This document shows, piece after piece, positions 33,091 through 40,468 of a DNA stretch of 46,504 nt (position 1 is the first letter of the stretch; each line of letters opens with the position of its first letter). Source of the stretch: Pseudomonadota bacterium (GTDB taxonomy: Bacteria; Pseudomonadota; Alphaproteobacteria; Acetobacterales; Acetobacteraceae). Position numbers and translations under genes: made by a program. The notes beneath the pieces were generated by a model. That model saw only the letters and a list, made by a program, of their open reading frames with translations, did not search any database and had not been told where the DNA came from. The stretch spans positions 1 to 46,504 of the forward strand of contig JAJZBV010000024.1 in the NCBI GenBank assembly GCA_021851785.1, written 5' to 3'.

Positions 33091-34128
33091 CTAGCGGGCG
33101 CGGGCCGAGCCGGCGGCGAGCAGCACGGCGGCGAGGGGTTTGGCGAGCGGCGCCGGCAGGGCGGCGACGGCGCGCTTGACGGCGATCTTGCCGCCCCGTT
33201 CGGCCGCCGGCAGGAGGGCGTGGATTTCCCGCACGGCGGCGAAATCACCACGCGCGAACGCGGTTTCCAGCGCGTCCCGCCGCCGCCGCGCGATGCTCGC
33301 CCGGATCAGCGCCGCGTGCGGGGCAAGGCTCGGGCGGGTGCGCAGCACGTGTTCGAGCACGCGGGCATCGCCGAGATTCATCTTCTGCCCATCGGCGGAG
33401 TAGTTGTCGCCGTGTTTCCGGATGCCGACCAGTGGCGCGCGCACCACGCCGAGCGGCGCGTGTTCGGCCATCCTCAAAGCTGTCGCGAAATCCGTGCCGA
33501 CGGTGCGGCTCACGGCTTCGTCCCAGCCGCCGGCCTCGCGGAAAAACCGCCGCGCGACGACCATGGCGGAGGGGAAAAACGGCTGATAGGCGATCAGGCG
33601 CGCAACGATCGGGGTGTCGAACACGCCGATCTCCGGGCCGAGCGGGCGCAGACCCTCCCAGAACCCCGGCGGCGCGCCGGCGAATTTGCTCGTCTCTTCC
33701 CAGACGCCATCGCGGACGATGACGAAATCGCCGTAAGCGGCGCGGGTGCGCGGCTCCGCCCGCCAGAGCCGCTCCATCGCCGCGAGATAGCCGTCCCGCC
33801 AGAGATCGTCGCTGTCGCAAAACGCGACGAGATCGGTCGCGAGCGCAGCGATGCCGGTATTGCGCGCGACCAGATCGCCGGAATTCGCGATCCGCAGCGT
33901 CTTGACCCGTGGCGCATAGCGGGCGAGCACCGAGGGCGTGTCATCGCTCGATCCGTCATCGACGACGACGACATCGTCCGGCGGCCGCGTCTGGTCGAGG
34001 ATGGCCGCGAGGGTTTCCGCAAGGAAGCCGGCGCGGTTATAGGTCGGGACGACGACGCCGATCGAAAGCTTTGTTGCGCCGGAAAAGCTGCCGCCGGAAA
34101 CGTCATGGTCAGGAACAGCGCCGCTCAT
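33091..34128 (-). CDS. Family 2 glycosyltransferase
   Basis: A 345-aa GT-A enzyme. LSIGVVVPTYNRAGFLAETLAAIL opens the nucleotide-binding domain, DDVVVVDDGSSDDT follows, and the metal-binding motif is CDSDDLW. The C-terminal third is helical and shorter on conserved motifs. No membrane segment is evident. It converges on xrtA with 2 bp between stops, so it is transcribed separately from the plus arm. ATG 34128 is used; GTG 34140 is the other candidate. The chosen ATG lies in a CATG shared with the ATG of the opposite-strand FkbM remnant, so the GT2 gene may really start a few codons later. Confidence 0.85.
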   Translation of the reverse strand: MSGAVPDHDVSGGSFSGATKLSIGVVVPTYNRAGFLAETLAAILDQTRPPDDVVVVDDGSSDDTPSVLARYAPRVKTLRIANSGDLVARNTGIAALATDLVAFCDSDDLWRDGYLAAMERLWRAEPRTRAAYGDFVIVRDGVWEETSKFAGAPPGFWEGLRPLGPEIGVFDTPIVARLIAYQPFFPSAMVVARRFFREAGGWDEAVSRTVGTDFATALRMAEHAPLGVVRAPLVGIRKHGDNYSADGQKMNLGDARVLEHVLRTRPSLAPHAALIRASIARRRRDALETAFARGDFAAVREIHALLPAAERGGKIAVKRAVAALPAPLAKPLAAVLLAAGSARAR

Positions 34129-34429
34129 GCCTAATTTCACCAGAATTGCCGCAAAAATTCAAATCTGCCTGCTCGCCCGCCTGTTGGAGAGGATGGGGCC
34201 AGGGAACCGGGCGTGGCTCGCGCGGCGGATGATGCGAGACCGAAGCGATCCCCGCGCGCGCGCTTTCGCCGAATTCTCGCAACAAAGTATCGAGGCGTGG
34301 AAAAACCGGCAATACGATGTCCATCGCAATGGCGAGGCGGCGCTGTTCGATGTCGGGGCGAATATCGCCGCCCTCCGTTTTCCCGCCATGGCGCGCTACC
34401 CGGCGGCGCGGGCGAATTCCGCGATGTAA
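34127..34429 (+). pseudogene. Truncated FkbM-type methyltransferase remnant
   Basis: A 100-codon plus-strand frame. Residues 1-73 resemble the N-terminus of FkbM-family SAM methyltransferases (RAWLARRMMRDRSDPRARAF, AFAEFSQQSIEAW, then YDVHRNGEAAL), and FDVGANI at residues 74-80 is the SAM motif I of that family. In intact relatives a linker and strand separate NGEAALL from FDVGANIG, and some 150 residues follow; here both are missing. After residue 80 the frame runs into the 3' end of the opposite-strand GntR gene and is meaningless. It is best read as a gene that suffered an internal deletion and lost its 3' part. Comparison is from memory of the family. Confidence 0.52.
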
Positions 34430-35082
34430 TCGACCAGCGCGTCGGAGGCTTGCGCCGCCGCCTCCGGCGCACCCGCGGCGACGGCGCGGGCGACCGCGGC
34501 ATGGAGGCGGGCGGTGCGGGCGAGATCGGCGACCTCGCGGTAATGCATGTACCAGAACCGCCGCGAAAGCCCGTTCATCAGCGTCATCGCGCCGCTGGCG
34601 AACTCGTTTTGCGCGCTCTCCAGAAGCAGGAGGTTGAAGGCGCGGTCCAAGCGCATGAAAGCGGTATCGTCGTTGCCGGCGGCGGCCGCTTCCATGCCGG
34701 CGGCGATCTCGGCGAAGCGCGCGCGCTGGGCCGGGCTCGCCGCGGTTGCGGCGGTGCGGGCGAGCAGGCGCTCGATCTCGCGGCGAACGGCGAGGAGCCG
34801 CAATTGCCGGGCGATGTCGATTTCGGTGACGACGATGCCCCGGCGCGGCAGCACCCGGACCAGCCCTTCGCGCGCGAGACGCTGCAACGCCTCGCGCACC
34901 GGCGTGCGGCCAAGCCCGCAGCGCTGGCTGAGAACCGCCTCCGACACCGTGGCGCCGGGCGCGAGGCGCAGCATCGCGATGTCCTCCTCGAGGATGCGCC
35001 AGGCGCGCTCGGTCAGCGAGCACACGCCGTCCGCGGCGGGGCCAGGCTCGGCGGAGGGGGGCGCGTCGGTCGCCACGCCCAA
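34396..35082 (-). CDS. GntR family transcriptional regulator, FCD (FadR-like) domain
   Basis: A 228-aa regulator. The winged helix is at about 24-90 (AWRILEEDIAMLRLAPGATVSEAVLSQRCGLGRTPVREALQRLAREGLV, with the recognition helix GLGRTPVREAL). The FCD effector domain covers 95-225. The metal-binding pattern expected in FCD domains is degraded: the usual D-x3-H reads DRAFN, and the last His of the family is replaced in ALVDYI, leaving H193 (RLHAAV) as the clear ligand. It may therefore bind its ligand without metal. It starts 4 bp after the unrecognised 642-aa gene, suggesting co-regulation of that gene and itself. Confidence 0.9.
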   Translation of the reverse strand: MGVATDAPPSAEPGPAADGVCSLTERAWRILEEDIAMLRLAPGATVSEAVLSQRCGLGRTPVREALQRLAREGLVRVLPRRGIVVTEIDIARQLRLLAVRREIERLLARTAATAASPAQRARFAEIAAGMEAAAAGNDDTAFMRLDRAFNLLLLESAQNEFASGAMTLMNGLSRRFWYMHYREVADLARTARLHAAVARAVAAGAPEAAAQASDALVDYIAEFARAAG

Positions 35083-35086
35083 ACCC

Positions 35087-37015
35087 TCAGAACCCGAACA
35101 TATGATCGAGCGAGAACCCGCCGGCCGCGTCCATCAGGCCGTGATAGCCAAACAGACGGCAGGTGGTGTCGCGCACCAGGACATAGCCCCGTGCCCCGGC
35201 GCGGGCGAGGCGATCCGGGCCGAACACGTCGCGCGGGCGGATCAGCGCCGAGCCCGAGCAGGCGATGGCGAGCGGCGTCTCCGCGATCACCGCGCCCCCT
35301 TCGTCATGAAGCAGCAAGCTCGTCGTCGAATGCGGGTGCCACGGCGCCGAGGCGGGGTAGATGAGAGAGGTGAAGCTCTGCCGCCCGCCTTCGCCCCCAC
35401 CTTCGCCCCCGCCGAGGCGCAGGAACAGCCGCGTCGAAAGCCCCGGCGGCTTGCCGTTATAGGATTGCGGCTCGTCGCGGTAGGTCATGAGGGTATTGAA
35501 AATATGACCGCCGAAGCTCGATTCCGCCTCATGTCCATTCTCGCGATCGGCATAGCGGAACAGCGCGTGCAGCCAGCCATCGCCGTCGCCGCCGGCACGG
35601 AAATCATAGACCAGCTCGCCATGGCCGCCCTCGGGCAGGGCATCCGGGGTGAGAATGGTGTCGAGATCGAGGGCGAGATCGTGATCGCGCGCGAGACAAC
35701 CAAGGAAATGGCTGCCGGCGGGATGCCCCTCGGGGTCGAAGAGATCGAGGCGGAGCGGCAGCGTGGTCGCCGTCGTCGCCATCGGCGTCGGCTGCACGAG
35801 GGTCGCGAAGCGCCGCCGCGGCAGGATCGGAAACGGCAGCAGAAAGCCGCGCCCGAGCGGGGCGGGCAGCGCATGGAGCGCGGGGTCGGGGGCGAGATCG
35901 GCGCGCTCGACATTGACATGCGCGATCCGCGTGCGCCCGCCGCGCACCCCCTCATAGCGTGGCCGCACGACATGGCGCCCGGCGCGCAGCTCGATCTGCG
36001 CCGGCCAGTGAACGCCGGGCAGCAGCGCCGCGACATCGAGCGCCTCGGTCGCGAACGGCGCGATCGGGCGGGGAAACGCCACCGGCCGCTCCGCCCCCAT
36101 GCGGTCGAGGGCGATTGCGCCGGCCGGAATGGCGACGGCGTGGCTGTTCTGCACCCAGAGGATCACCCGCTCATCGGCGCGCGGCGCCGGCAGGCCGGCA
36201 TAGCGCTCCGAGGGCCAGGCATTGGCGTCATGGGTGCAGGAGAGACTGCGGCCGCCGCCAGCGGCTTTCGTGGGAAAGGTATCGAGCGCGTATTTCACCA
36301 CGTCATGCCCGGCGGCGCCGATGACGTGGAGGAAAAGCTGGCCGGTGAAGGGGGGCAGCCCGAAGCGGGCGCGAATGGCGCGGCTGTCGAGCGCGAAGCC
36401 GCCAGGGCCCGAAGGCAGGGCCTCTTCCCAGGTGGCGAGCACGCGGCCGTCGGCGGCGAACAGGCGGAGCCACAGCCGGACCGCGCCGGCGCCGTAGCCG
36501 GCCCAGTAATTGGCCGAGACGAGCCGCGTCGAAAGCCCGTCCTGGTCGCGGAAAAAGGCGAAGTTGGTCGCGAAATTGCGCCGCTCGGCATAGCGCCCGG
36601 GAACCGTCAGCATCTCGCGCGGCAGGCGGATGGCGTCGAGCGAGAGGCATTCCGCGCCGGCCGGGAGAAAGGGCGTGAGGCGGGCGATGAGGCGGTCGGC
36701 GTCGAAGGCCGCGATCAGCAGCGCGCGCGCGGCGCTTTGCGGCAGATCGGTGAGCGGGCGGGCGGGCAGCCCGGCGATCTCGTGCCCGATCGCCCGCGCG
36801 TCCTCGACATACACCTCGCCGATCGGCGGCGGATCGGGGGCCAGCGCGAGCAGCGCCGGGGCGATCCCGTCGGGGTCGAACAAAGCGATCGGCGAGCGGT
36901 CGCGGAGCCGCGTCGCGAGCGCGCCGAGGGCCGCCGCGGCGAGCGGATGCGAGAGCGCCTTGTAAAGCACGTTGCCGCCCTGGCGCTGGTCGAAGGTCTC
37001 GATCGCGAGCATCAC
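35087..37015 (-). CDS. Unrecognised 642-aa protein coupled to the GntR regulator
   Basis: I do not recognise this family. Residues 1 to about 130 look like an alpha/beta domain (SPIALFDPDG, GEVYVEDARAIGHEIAGL, ARALLIAAFDADRL), which could be a degenerate nucleotide- or SAM-type fold. Residues 150-640 look mostly beta: repeated Trp/Tyr/Arg-rich strands, SANYWAGYGAGAVRLWLRLF, SLSCTHDANAWPSERYAGL, then FRYADRENGHEAESSFGGHIFNTLMTYRDEPQSYNGKPPGLSTRLFLR in pieces. Five separate His/Cys-containing motifs suggest a metal or cofactor site. There is no signal peptide or membrane segment, so it is probably cytoplasmic. Starts are MM at 37015/37012. It is followed 4 bp later by the GntR gene. Neighbours do not reveal a pathway. 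Confidence 0.78.
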   Translation of the reverse strand: MMLAIETFDQRQGGNVLYKALSHPLAAAALGALATRLRDRSPIALFDPDGIAPALLALAPDPPPIGEVYVEDARAIGHEIAGLPARPLTDLPQSAARALLIAAFDADRLIARLTPFLPAGAECLSLDAIRLPREMLTVPGRYAERRNFATNFAFFRDQDGLSTRLVSANYWAGYGAGAVRLWLRLFAADGRVLATWEEALPSGPGGFALDSRAIRARFGLPPFTGQLFLHVIGAAGHDVVKYALDTFPTKAAGGGRSLSCTHDANAWPSERYAGLPAPRADERVILWVQNSHAVAIPAGAIALDRMGAERPVAFPRPIAPFATEALDVAALLPGVHWPAQIELRAGRHVVRPRYEGVRGGRTRIAHVNVERADLAPDPALHALPAPLGRGFLLPFPILPRRRFATLVQPTPMATTATTLPLRLDLFDPEGHPAGSHFLGCLARDHDLALDLDTILTPDALPEGGHGELVYDFRAGGDGDGWLHALFRYADRENGHEAESSFGGHIFNTLMTYRDEPQSYNGKPPGLSTRLFLRLGGGEGGGEGGRQSFTSLIYPASAPWHPHSTTSLLLHDEGGAVIAETPLAIACSGSALIRPRDVFGPDRLARAGARGYVLVRDTTCRLFGYHGLMDAAGGFSLDHMFGF

Positions 37016-37030
37016 AGCCTCTCAGTTTAC

Positions 37031-37178
37031 AGGAAAGAAAAACCTTCTTTTGACTTCCGAAAAAGAAGCAAAAAGACTTTTTCCCGTTTCCCGCGGAGGG
37101 ATAATTTCCCTCGGAATGGCAGTGCCGCAGGCACTGCCAAACGGATAAAAGTTTTTGGTTCTTTTTTCAAAAAAGAAC
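37031..37178. repeat. Dispersed A/T-rich intergenic repeat, copy B
   Basis: Fullest copy of the intergenic family. It contains, in order, CTTCTTTT/AAAAGAAG (37044-37068), GAGGGA-TAATT-TCCCTC (37096-37112), GGCAGTGCC-GCA-GGCACTGCC (37118-37138), and GTTCTTTTTT-C-AAAAAAGAAC (37158-37178). The block order is shared with copy A (8412-8510). Lies between the 642-aa gene (start 37015) and the ELM1-like gene (end 37248), both on the minus strand. Successive palindromes suggest an RNA-level role or a mobile non-coding element. Confidence 0.6.
37158..37178 (-). terminator. Possible terminator after the ELM1-like gene
   Basis: A perfect 10-bp inverted repeat with one central base, GTTCTTTTTT-C-AAAAAAGAAC, 70 bp downstream of the ELM1-like stop on the minus strand and followed on that strand by A/T-rich sequence. 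The tight centre would fold as a slightly shorter stem. It belongs to repeat copy B. Confidence 0.42.
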
Positions 37179-37247
37179 AATTCTCCCCCATCTTTCCCTT
37201 ATCGTAAGGGCCTTGGAAAATTCAAAACATCTTCCGGCCGGCAGCGG

Positions 37248-38213
37248 TCAATAGCCGAGTCGCCGGCGCAGCTCGGCCGCCGCCGCTTCTGTATCATCGA
37301 TCGGGGCGGTCGGCCAAACCTCCAGCCGGCCGGTGAAATCGCGTGCCCGCCCGCTGGCGATCAGCCCGGCGCTGAAATCGCGGATGCGCCGCGAATGGCC
37401 GGGGAGGCGGGTAATCAGGAGCGGCGCCGCGGTTGCCGCCGCCTCCGACATCATCGAGACGCTGTCCTCGGTCGCGACGATCACGTCAGCGAGCGCGAGC
37501 AGGCCGAAATAGGGGTTTTCGCCGCCGCCATCCCAGAGATAGGCGGCGCCGGCGGCGCGTGGCCGGGCGAGCGCCAGTGCCAGTGCCATTTGCGCCGCGC
37601 GCGAAGTGCGGCGCGACGGGGTCACGGCGATGCCGGCGCCGTCGGCGGCGAGGGCCGCGAGCCGGACGCCGAGCGCCTCGGCTTCCAGGGTGCCGAGACG
37701 AAACCGCCCGTTCGAGCCGCCGACCAGAACCGCGACCAGCGGGCGCGGCAGATGGGCAAGACGCGGCCGCCAGATCGCCGCTTCGGCGGCGAGCCGCGCT
37801 TGCGTGACACCATGCAGCGCGGTCCGCGTGACGATGACATTGGGGCCGGTGAGATCGTCGTGGCTCGCGGCGAGAATGACATCGAAGCGGCGCGGGTCCA
37901 GGCGCGGGTGCTGGATTTGCACCGCGCGCACGCCATGGCGGCGGCGAAGTGCCGCGCCGATGACCGCGCCGACGCCGCCGCAGCCGATCACGATCTCCGG
38001 GAGCGGCCCGGCGAGGGTATCGCCGACGGCGGCGAGCGGCGCCGGCCACAGCCGCGCGGTGACGAAGCGCCAGGGCGCGCGCGGCGCGAGGAGGCGGCTT
38101 TCCGGGGTGAGCGAAGCGGCTTCGGCCAATCCCCGCGCCTGGGCCATCAGCCCGGCATAGGATTCGCTCAGAATCCAGGACGATGGCGGCGATGCCGGGG
38201 GTGTGCGGGTCAT
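37248..38213 (-). CDS. ELM1/GtrOC1-like (mitochondrial fission ELM1 family) protein
   Basis: A 321-aa protein resembling the ELM1 family, a GT-B-like fold common in alphaproteobacteria. Family landmarks are WILSESYAGLMAQARGLAEA at the start (usually G.GQ..Q..gLaeaL), EIVIGCGGVGAVIGAALRR, VQIQHPRLDPRRFDVILAASHD, VAVLVGGSNGRFRL and VATEDSVSMMSEAAATAAPLLI. The last resembles the nucleotide-sugar binding end of glycosyltransferases, so a role in cell-envelope glycosylation is possible, but the bacterial function is not established. It stands alone on the minus strand, with an intergenic repeat beyond its end. Confidence 0.86.
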   Translation of the reverse strand: MTRTPPASPPSSWILSESYAGLMAQARGLAEAASLTPESRLLAPRAPWRFVTARLWPAPLAAVGDTLAGPLPEIVIGCGGVGAVIGAALRRRHGVRAVQIQHPRLDPRRFDVILAASHDDLTGPNVIVTRTALHGVTQARLAAEAAIWRPRLAHLPRPLVAVLVGGSNGRFRLGTLEAEALGVRLAALAADGAGIAVTPSRRTSRAAQMALALALARPRAAGAAYLWDGGGENPYFGLLALADVIVATEDSVSMMSEAAATAAPLLITRLPGHSRRIRDFSAGLIASGRARDFTGRLEVWPTAPIDDTEAAAAELRRRLGY

Positions 38214-38346
38214 GGCGCGGGGGTTTGCCCGGCTGCGCCCGCCCGGTCAACCGGCTTGCCGGCGGTCTTGCGCGGTGCTACCGCCGGGCGTGACAATGTC
38301 AGGTTGTGATCCCGCGCCATGGCCACGTGCCGTGCTCTCCGCCGTC

Positions 38347-38868
38347 ATGACGCGGCGGCGGCTCGGAGGGTTTGTGGCACTTCTGCTCATCGCCGCCGCG
38401 CCGACGCCCCCCCCGGCGCCCCCCCCGACGCCCGGAAAGGGCAGCGTCACCGGCCTGCCCTTGCCGCGTTTCGCGGCGCTCCGCTCCGATGACGTCAATC
38501 TCCGCGCCGGTCCGGGCACGCGCTATCCGATTTCCTGGGTCTATAAGCGGCGCGGCCTGCCGGTGGAGATCGAGCGCGAATTCGATGTCTGGCGTCTGAT
38601 CCGCGACGCCGACGGCACCGAGGGCTGGGTGCATGAGGCGACGCTGACCGGGCGGCGCAGCTTGCTCGTCATCGGCGGCGAGCGGGTTTTGCGCGAGGCA
38701 CCGGCGGATAATGCCGCCATCGTCGCCCGCGCGGGGCCCGGCGTCGTCGGGCGGATCAGCCATTGCGCCGCCGATGCCCCCTGGTGCGAGGTCGAGATCA
38801 AGGGCTATCATGGCTTCCTGCCGCGAGCGGCGTTCTGGGGGAGTTTCCCAGGGGAGGCGGTGAATTGA
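38347..38868 (+). CDS. Exported bacterial SH3-domain protein
   Basis: A 173-aa protein. MTRRRLGGFVALLLIAAAPTPP is a short signal peptide followed by a Pro-rich stretch. Then come one clear bacterial SH3 domain (VNLRAGPGTRYPISWVYKRRGLPVEIEREFDVWRLIRDADGTEGWVHEATL, in pieces) and a second, weaker one (ERVLREAPADNAAIVARAGPGVVGRI ... WCEVEIKGYHGFLPRAAFWG). Such proteins are periplasmic and bind peptidoglycan or partner proteins. It ends EAVN, and its last 16 coding bases plus two more form the left 18-bp direct repeat that bounds the inserted cassette. Before that insertion, its stop would have overlapped the TTG start of the hydratase subunit now at 40130. Confidence 0.83.
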   Translation: MTRRRLGGFVALLLIAAAPTPPPAPPPTPGKGSVTGLPLPRFAALRSDDVNLRAGPGTRYPISWVYKRRGLPVEIEREFDVWRLIRDADGTEGWVHEATLTGRRSLLVIGGERVLREAPADNAAIVARAGPGVVGRISHCAADAPWCEVEIKGYHGFLPRAAFWGSFPGEAVN

Positions 38869-38870
38869 GC
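38853..38870. repeat. Left 18-bp direct repeat flanking the inserted cassette
   Basis: GGAGGCGGTGAATTGAGC, identical to 40118-40135. It covers the last codons and TGA of the SH3 gene plus a TTG that is the start codon of the hydratase gene in the right-hand copy. Flanking bases differ on both sides, so the match is exactly 18 bp. Confidence 0.95.
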
Positions 38871-38877
38871 AAAGCCG

Positions 38878-39252
38878 ATGACGTTCAGCAACGCTGAATT
38901 CGAAGCCCTGATCGGCGATGGCACCAAGCGCATCGGGGCCGATATCGCTTGGCGAGAGGACGAGGATCATTCGCCAAGCGTCGAATTCCGCGTCGAGGTG
39001 CAGTCCGACGCCGGATGGCCGCTTTTCGTGCGGGGCAGTTACAACCCTTTGATCCCGGCACTATCTTATGTTTTGATCATGCCAAATGTCGGGCGGGTTT
39101 ATGGTCTTTGCCTGGGCAAGGATCACCACAACCCGCAATGCAATCAGGTCGGAGAGACGCACAAGCACCGCTGGAACGAGCGCTTTCGCGACAAGGAGGC
39201 TTACGCGCCGACGGATATCACCGCTTCGGCCAGTGAGCCGGTCAAAGTGTAG
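38878..39252 (+). CDS. DUF6978-like small protein, first gene of the inserted cassette
   Basis: A 124-aa protein, probably cytoplasmic, with no signal peptide. The C-terminal half has NPQCNQVGETHKHRWNERFRDKEAYAP, a G-x-T-H-x-H...D-x-x-AY pattern like that of DUF6978 proteins; I assign it only as similar. The N-terminal half is a beta-rich segment (SPSVEFRVEVQSDAGWPLFVRGSY). His/Cys content (HH, C, C, HKH) could bind metal or nucleic acid. It starts 9 bp after the SH3 gene stop and is followed by the DUF1828 gene after a 98-bp gap, same strand. Function unknown; a toxin, antitoxin or defence part is possible. Confidence 0.7.
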   Translation: MTFSNAEFEALIGDGTKRIGADIAWREDEDHSPSVEFRVEVQSDAGWPLFVRGSYNPLIPALSYVLIMPNVGRVYGLCLGKDHHNPQCNQVGETHKHRWNERFRDKEAYAPTDITASASEPVKV

Positions 39253-39350
39253 CAACAATTTTGTATTGAAGCAAAAATTTGCCACGCAGGGAAGATGCAG
39301 CCACCGTCGCCGCAGCAATTGGCCTTGTTCGGGTGGGGTTCGAGTTCGGC

Positions 39351-40133
39351 ATGAGCGGCATAGATCTTTGTGCAGATATTAAAACGGGTTTGGGCGAGCT
39401 GTTTAGTTGCGCTGATCAGGGTGAATTTTGTCGCATCCGAACGCCATATCTTTATCCGGATGGCGATAATATTGATCTATTCTGCAAAACCGAAGACGGG
39501 GTTATCATGATCTCTGATCTCGGTGAGACGGCGCGTTGGCTCCGTATGCAGACATTATCGCCGCGGCGATCGCCCAAGCAAAGCGCTTTGCTCAGCGATG
39601 CCTGCCAGACCCATGGCGTCGAATTTTTTCGAGGCGCCCTTCTCGCGCGCTGCCGGTCGGAGGATTCTCTTGCCGCCGTGGTTTCCCGGGTTGCCCAGGC
39701 GGCGCTCCGGGTATCGGATCTGTGGTTCACGTTTCGTGCCCGATCCATCGAATCGGTAACCGAGGAAGTGGCCGAATTGCTGTCTGAGCGTAAATTTGAC
39801 TTCGCCCGTTCGGAAAAGTTGAGTGGTCGCTCGGGTCGAGCGTGGATTCCGGATTTTCACGTCCGGGCTCCCGTCCGGAGTTCGCTCGTCTTTGTGCTTT
39901 CGACCGGCTCCCGCGCCGCTGCCCGTCCCGTCGCCGAACATGTGCTCGCCGCCTGGCACGATCTCAATTATTTGGCGGTGGGGCCAGAGGCGCTGCGGTT
40001 CGTTTCCCTGTTCGATGATACGGCCGATGTTTGGCGGGAAGAGGATTTCAAGCTTTTGGAGTCCCTGTCTTCGATCGCACGCTGGTCGGAGCCGGATCGG
40101 TTCGCCGATATGCTTGAGGAGGCGGTGAATTGA
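39351..40133 (+). CDS. DUF1828 domain protein, second gene of the inserted cassette
   Basis: A 260-aa protein. Residues 1 to about 95 match DUF1828: IDLCADIKTGLGELFSC, CRIRTPYLYPDGDNIDLFC, ISDLGETARWLRMQ. The C-terminal part (about 130-255) resembles the DUF1829-type half often joined to it (FVLSTGSRAAARPVAEHVLAAWHDL). These proteins occur in phage, plasmid and island contexts, and no activity is established. ATG 39351 is chosen because the domain starts directly after it; TTG 39279 would add 24 unrelated residues. The gene ends EEAVN within the right 18-bp repeat, and its stop overlaps the TTG of the next gene. Codon use is AT-richer than neighbours. Confidence 0.83.
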   Translation: MSGIDLCADIKTGLGELFSCADQGEFCRIRTPYLYPDGDNIDLFCKTEDGVIMISDLGETARWLRMQTLSPRRSPKQSALLSDACQTHGVEFFRGALLARCRSEDSLAAVVSRVAQAALRVSDLWFTFRARSIESVTEEVAELLSERKFDFARSEKLSGRSGRAWIPDFHVRAPVRSSLVFVLSTGSRAAARPVAEHVLAAWHDLNYLAVGPEALRFVSLFDDTADVWREEDFKLLESLSSIARWSEPDRFADMLEEAVN

Positions 40134-40135
40134 GC
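40118..40135. repeat. Right 18-bp direct repeat flanking the inserted cassette
   Basis: GGAGGCGGTGAATTGAGC, identical to 38853-38870. It contains the Shine-Dalgarno-like GGAGG, the end of DUF1828, its TGA, and the TTG start of the hydratase subunit. The repeat therefore restores both a stop and a ribosome binding site for the downstream gene. Confidence 0.95.
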
Positions 40136-40468
40136 CAGTCGGAACCCGGCGAAGACCCGAGGCGCGCCCATCACGATCTCGGCGGCGTCACGAAATTCCT
40201 CTGCGAGACGGTGGACACCGCGCCGCACGCGCTCACCCGCTTCGATCGCCGCGTCGATGCCCTGCGCCAGATCCTCGGCGCCGCCGGGATCATGCGGGTC
40301 GATGAATTGCGGCGCGGGATCGAGGCGATCCCGGTGGCCGAGTATCACCGCCTTGCCTATTATCAGCGCTGGGTGCGCTCGATCGCCGATAATCTCCTGA
40401 GGAAGGGCGTGGTCAGCGCCGAGGAACTGCGCGCGGCGCTTGCGGCAGGGCGGGAGGCCGGGCGATGA
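40130..40468 (+). CDS. Nitrile hydratase beta N-terminal-like subunit (three-subunit type)
   Basis: A 112-aa protein corresponding to the N-terminal part of nitrile hydratase beta: HHDLGGVTKFLCETVDT near residues 14-30 resembles the conserved H-D-L/M-G-G segment, then helices (LTRFDRRVDALRQILG, YQRWVRSIADNLLRKGVVSAEELRAAL), which match the beta helix that wraps the alpha subunit. In thiocyanate hydrolase this part is a separate subunit, and the arrangement here is the same. The start is TTG at 40130 with GAGGAGG at 40115-40121; its stop overlaps the next ATG. The TTG overlaps the DUF1828 stop, and before the cassette insertion would have overlapped the SH3 gene stop. Confidence 0.79.
   Translation: MSQSEPGEDPRRAHHDLGGVTKFLCETVDTAPHALTRFDRRVDALRQILGAAGIMRVDELRRGIEAIPVAEYHRLAYYQRWVRSIADNLLRKGVVSAEELRAALAAGREAGR

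Larger units (their letters stand above)
38871..40135 (+). mobile_element. Two-gene lower-GC cassette inserted between SH3 and hydratase genes
   Basis: The segment between the 18-bp repeats (1265 bp per repeat period) carries only two genes, a DUF6978-like gene and a DUF1828 gene. Its base use differs from both sides: for example 39241-39290 and 39361-39490 are rich in A/T and in codons such as TTT, ATT, AAA and GAT. No integrase, transposase or terminal inverted repeats were seen. Removing one repeat plus the cassette restores a TTGA overlap between the SH3 gene and the hydratase gene, matching the ATGA overlaps of the genes that follow. The mechanism of insertion is unknown. Confidence 0.62.

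Noticed and set aside
39279-39350. N-terminal extension of the DUF1828 protein from a TTG codon
   Set aside because: The extra 24 residues do not resemble the family, whose conserved part starts at the ATG at 39351.
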